Source: Motacilla alba alba (Eukaryota > Chordata > Aves > Passeriformes > Motacillidae). Taken from it: a stretch of 64,000 bases of DNA. Positions within the stretch are counted from its first letter, which is position 1; the number at the start of each line of letters is the position of its first letter. A program made the translations under genes and the position numbers. Below, one piece after another: positions 61,551 through 64,000 of this stretch. The notes under the pieces are model-generated. The model did no database searches. It was not told where the DNA came from and saw only the letters and a list, made by a program, of their open reading frames with translations. The DNA lies in contig NC_052016.1 of the NCBI RefSeq assembly GCF_015832195.1, positions 31,145,129 to 31,209,128 on the forward strand. The letters run 5' to 3'.

Positions 61551-64000
61551 AGTGGCCTGTTGATTTATGCCGACGCATTCAGGCAAGCTGAATGATCAAA
61601 AGCTGCCACTGTCTCATGGCCATTCAGCTGAGAGCTGGACTTGGCAATAAGGGAGCAAACGGCTAAGGAAAACTTGGGAAACAAATGTTCTTCCAGTTCT
61701 GCAAAGGTTGACCTTTGGGTTTGTTGGTAGTGAGATGAGAGACCTGCTGGCAGTTCTCGGCATCCTAGAGACACTCCCTCACGGTAGCAATTTGAATGGT
61801 AGCAATTTATCCTACGAGCAATGCATTATCAGTATCTGAGCACGTTCCTGGCCTTTTTATCCTGTGTTTTGCTTACCCTCTGACACCTGCCCATGTAATA
61901 CACCCAGAACCCCAAAAAAGAACAATCTCTTGCTTTAAACTCTTTTCTAAGCCATATTTGGAAATGACATAGGATATTCTCCTTGTAGATAGTGGGAAGA
62001 GATGTAACCTTTAATTCTGTTCGTATCTTGGGACTGCTGCTGAAAGTCAGGATAACTTTCAATGACTAGACTCACAGGTGCCTTTGATTGTTCCAGAGCT
62101 CCCCTTTGATTTGCCTGTGTGGACTTCTGTCTGCTGTTCAGCTGTTTGTTTGAAGAGAACTCTGCACTGCTGACAACAAGGACCTTCCAGTAGGGTTTTA
62201 ATTGGATGAGACTGGTGTTTGCAGAAGGTTGTCAGACTTGGCACCCAACACCAGTGCTGTTGATGGGGACACAAACTTCTGTCTCTCCCTTTTATTTTTT
62301 CCCCTACTGTGGCTTGCTATGCTGGCCCTGCAGAGCAGGGCCATGCCTGGAATGGCAGCTTCTGTGCTGGAAAGGCCAAGGTCCAGTGCTGGGGCAGGTG
62401 CCTGTAATGGATAACAAGTCTGCATATATGTGGGCTGTGGATCACCCTGCAGTGGTCCATGGACCCCTTGCCAGCTAACTATTGTTCCTCCCTGCCTGGG
62501 GGGAGGAGAGGAAATTGTTTAATATTTCAGGCACCCTTTCAGATCCAGTTTGTGCAGGGTCTGAGGGACTTGGAAGTGACTGGTGTACAAATTTAATGAG
62601 AAGGTATTTCTGTGGTTAAGGTTTTTGGGAAAGTCTGTTAAAATGCTGTAGGGACAGGAGTGTTGGTAGAGGATGGGGAGTTTGCAATCACTTCAAGATT
62701 CTGTATTTGCTGTTGTACTGCAGTAAAAGTTCTCCCCCCACCCCTGTGCAGGAGAATGAAAGCCTGGCTATGCAGCCACCTCCCTCTCTTGCTAAGAAAA
62801 GCAAGGAGCTGACAGGCAGGAGTGTGCCTGAGCTGTGAGTGTGGGCTGATGACCAGCATTCAGGCACTGACATCTGCATCTAGCCAAATGTTGGAGCAGG
62901 AGGAATGCTCTGGCACAACTGCAGGCTGAAGCAGTTTCCTTGGTCTGACAAGCTCTCCCTGCTGTGGGAGCCTAAATTTGCAAAACGCCAACATTGTGCC
63001 AGGGACTTTAGGGGTGTCCTGTGCATCATCTGGCACAGCCTGGCTTCTGCCAAGGAGGTATGAGTTGTTTCAGTCAAGTGTGCATTGATAGGGAAGTCAA
63101 GGGGCTTCTCATGTCCCTGTTGATTTAGACCATGTTCAGTATGAATTTGCCTGATCCCTGAACATTTTCCCTATCCCTCAGCTGCATCTAGCTGAGGCTT
63201 TAGCTCTGTGCTTGCACTGACAGTAGGCCAGGGCTGTCAAAGCACAGCTCCTGATCTTCTTTTTGGCGTCTTGCTGCTTCAACTGTCCAACCAAAGAGCA
63301 TCTTGTCAGGAGAATCTTTCAAAGCTACTAGGAATAGAAGGAAACCCTGGAAGGTAAGAGTATTGGAAGCAAAGGACAGTTTCCAAAGTGTTGACAGTAC
63401 TTCAAGTTATTTGGAGGCAACAAAGCCCCACATAAGCAGCAGCATTTTCATGGAGGGTGAGTGGGCACTGAGATGAGTGGGAGCTGTGGGCTTTGAGGAC
63501 AAAATATGCATTGTTGGGGAAAGGATCTGCAGTTTAGTAAACTGGATACACCCCTGAGAAGCCGGTGGTTTGAGGCACCTTTTTAGCTGTGCAAGATGTA
63601 AATTCAATACATGCCCAGCCTGATACCAGGGTCAATTCCAGGCTGCATATGGGCACATCCACTCTACTGCTACAAACTCCTGTTCCTCCCCTTACAGCTG
63701 CAGCATGTCCTGGTCTCTGGCTGGCTAGAATGCTGCCTTCTCTCCAGGTGGAGATGCTTTCTCTCTCTCACCTTTTGTCCTCTGGGTCACTATTGTCCTT
63801 ACACTGTAAATCCAGGTGGAGGGTGGGCCAGAGGCCTCCCTTGCTGTGTTCATTGTATAGCCCCAGTAGAGAGGAAGATTCCAGCAGAAAAATGGGAGTA
63901 TAAGGGCTGGTTCAGGAGTTCCAGGAGCTTGTTGGGCACTACATGGCAGAGACTTCCAATGGGAAAGAATGTCCCAAGAGGAAGTGGATTGCTGTTAGAA
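61551..64000. other. Right flank, no gene recognised
   Basis: Human synteny predicts the convergent gene CCDC191 on the minus strand to the right. No coiled-coil-rich minus-strand exon is visible here. Only short open frames without family resemblance occur. The sequence may include the tail of that gene's untranslated region, but nothing supports this directly. Confidence 0.6.

Noticed and set aside
57156..64000. Exons of a convergent CCDC191 gene on the minus strand
   Set aside because: Expected from synteny, but no minus-strand open frame has charged coiled-coil composition with plausible splice sites.

Overview
The window is a piece of vertebrate nuclear genome, most likely from a bird. 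Coding sequence is split into short exons by GT-AG introns, CpG islands mark the promoters, intergenic space is small, and repeats are sparse. The only clear transposon is an old CR1-type LINE tail (about 44.55-45.05 kb), the characteristic avian/reptilian LINE. The species cannot be fixed from the sequence alone.

Two protein-coding genes, both on the + strand, account for all the coding sequence I can support. The first is GRAMD1C (Aster-C, an ER-anchored sterol transfer protein). It has 18 coding exons from a CpG-island promoter at about 0.9-2.1 kb to a stop at 52965-52967. Joining the exons keeps frame throughout and gives 646 residues from the ATG at 1462, or 670 from an in-frame ATG at 1390. 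It holds an N-terminal GRAM domain, a serine-rich linker, the ASTER (VASt) sterol-binding domain, a five-arginine cluster, one transmembrane helix and a short lumenal tail. The second is ZDHHC23 (NIDD), a DHHC palmitoyltransferase with 4 coding exons (54187-57155, 412 residues), its own CpG island, an intact DHHC cysteine-rich domain and the C-terminal PDZ ligand EDIV. GRAMD1C followed by ZDHHC23 in the same orientation matches the order on human 3q13.31. Flanking genes expected from that synteny (ATP6V1A to the left, CCDC191 to the right) were not recognised in the window.

Layout: 1-900 upstream flank with an (ATCC)n microsatellite; 0.93-2.1 kb CpG island and exon 1; 2.9-53.1 kb body of GRAMD1C, including a 16-kb second intron and an internal CpG island at 29.9-30.3 kb in intron 6; 53.1-53.7 kb short intergenic gap; 53.7-54.6 kb CpG island and 5' end of ZDHHC23; 54.2-57.2 kb ZDHHC23 coding exons; 57.2-61.5 kb probable long 3' UTR with three AATAAA signals; 61.5-64 kb flank with no recognised gene.

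The most interesting signals are possible transcript variants. (1) The intronic CpG island at 29.9 kb holds an ATG-to-donor open exon (29938-30213) whose phase matches exon 7 of GRAMD1C, so it could start an isoform without the GRAM domain. (2) A second perfect GTAAGT donor inside the membrane-helix exon of GRAMD1C would shift frame through exon 16 and replace the ER anchor with a soluble tail. (3) A tandem TAGCAG acceptor at exon 10 would add or omit one alanine. (4) The 213-bp first intron of ZDHHC23 is a multiple of three and stop-free. All four are predictions from sequence and need transcript data.
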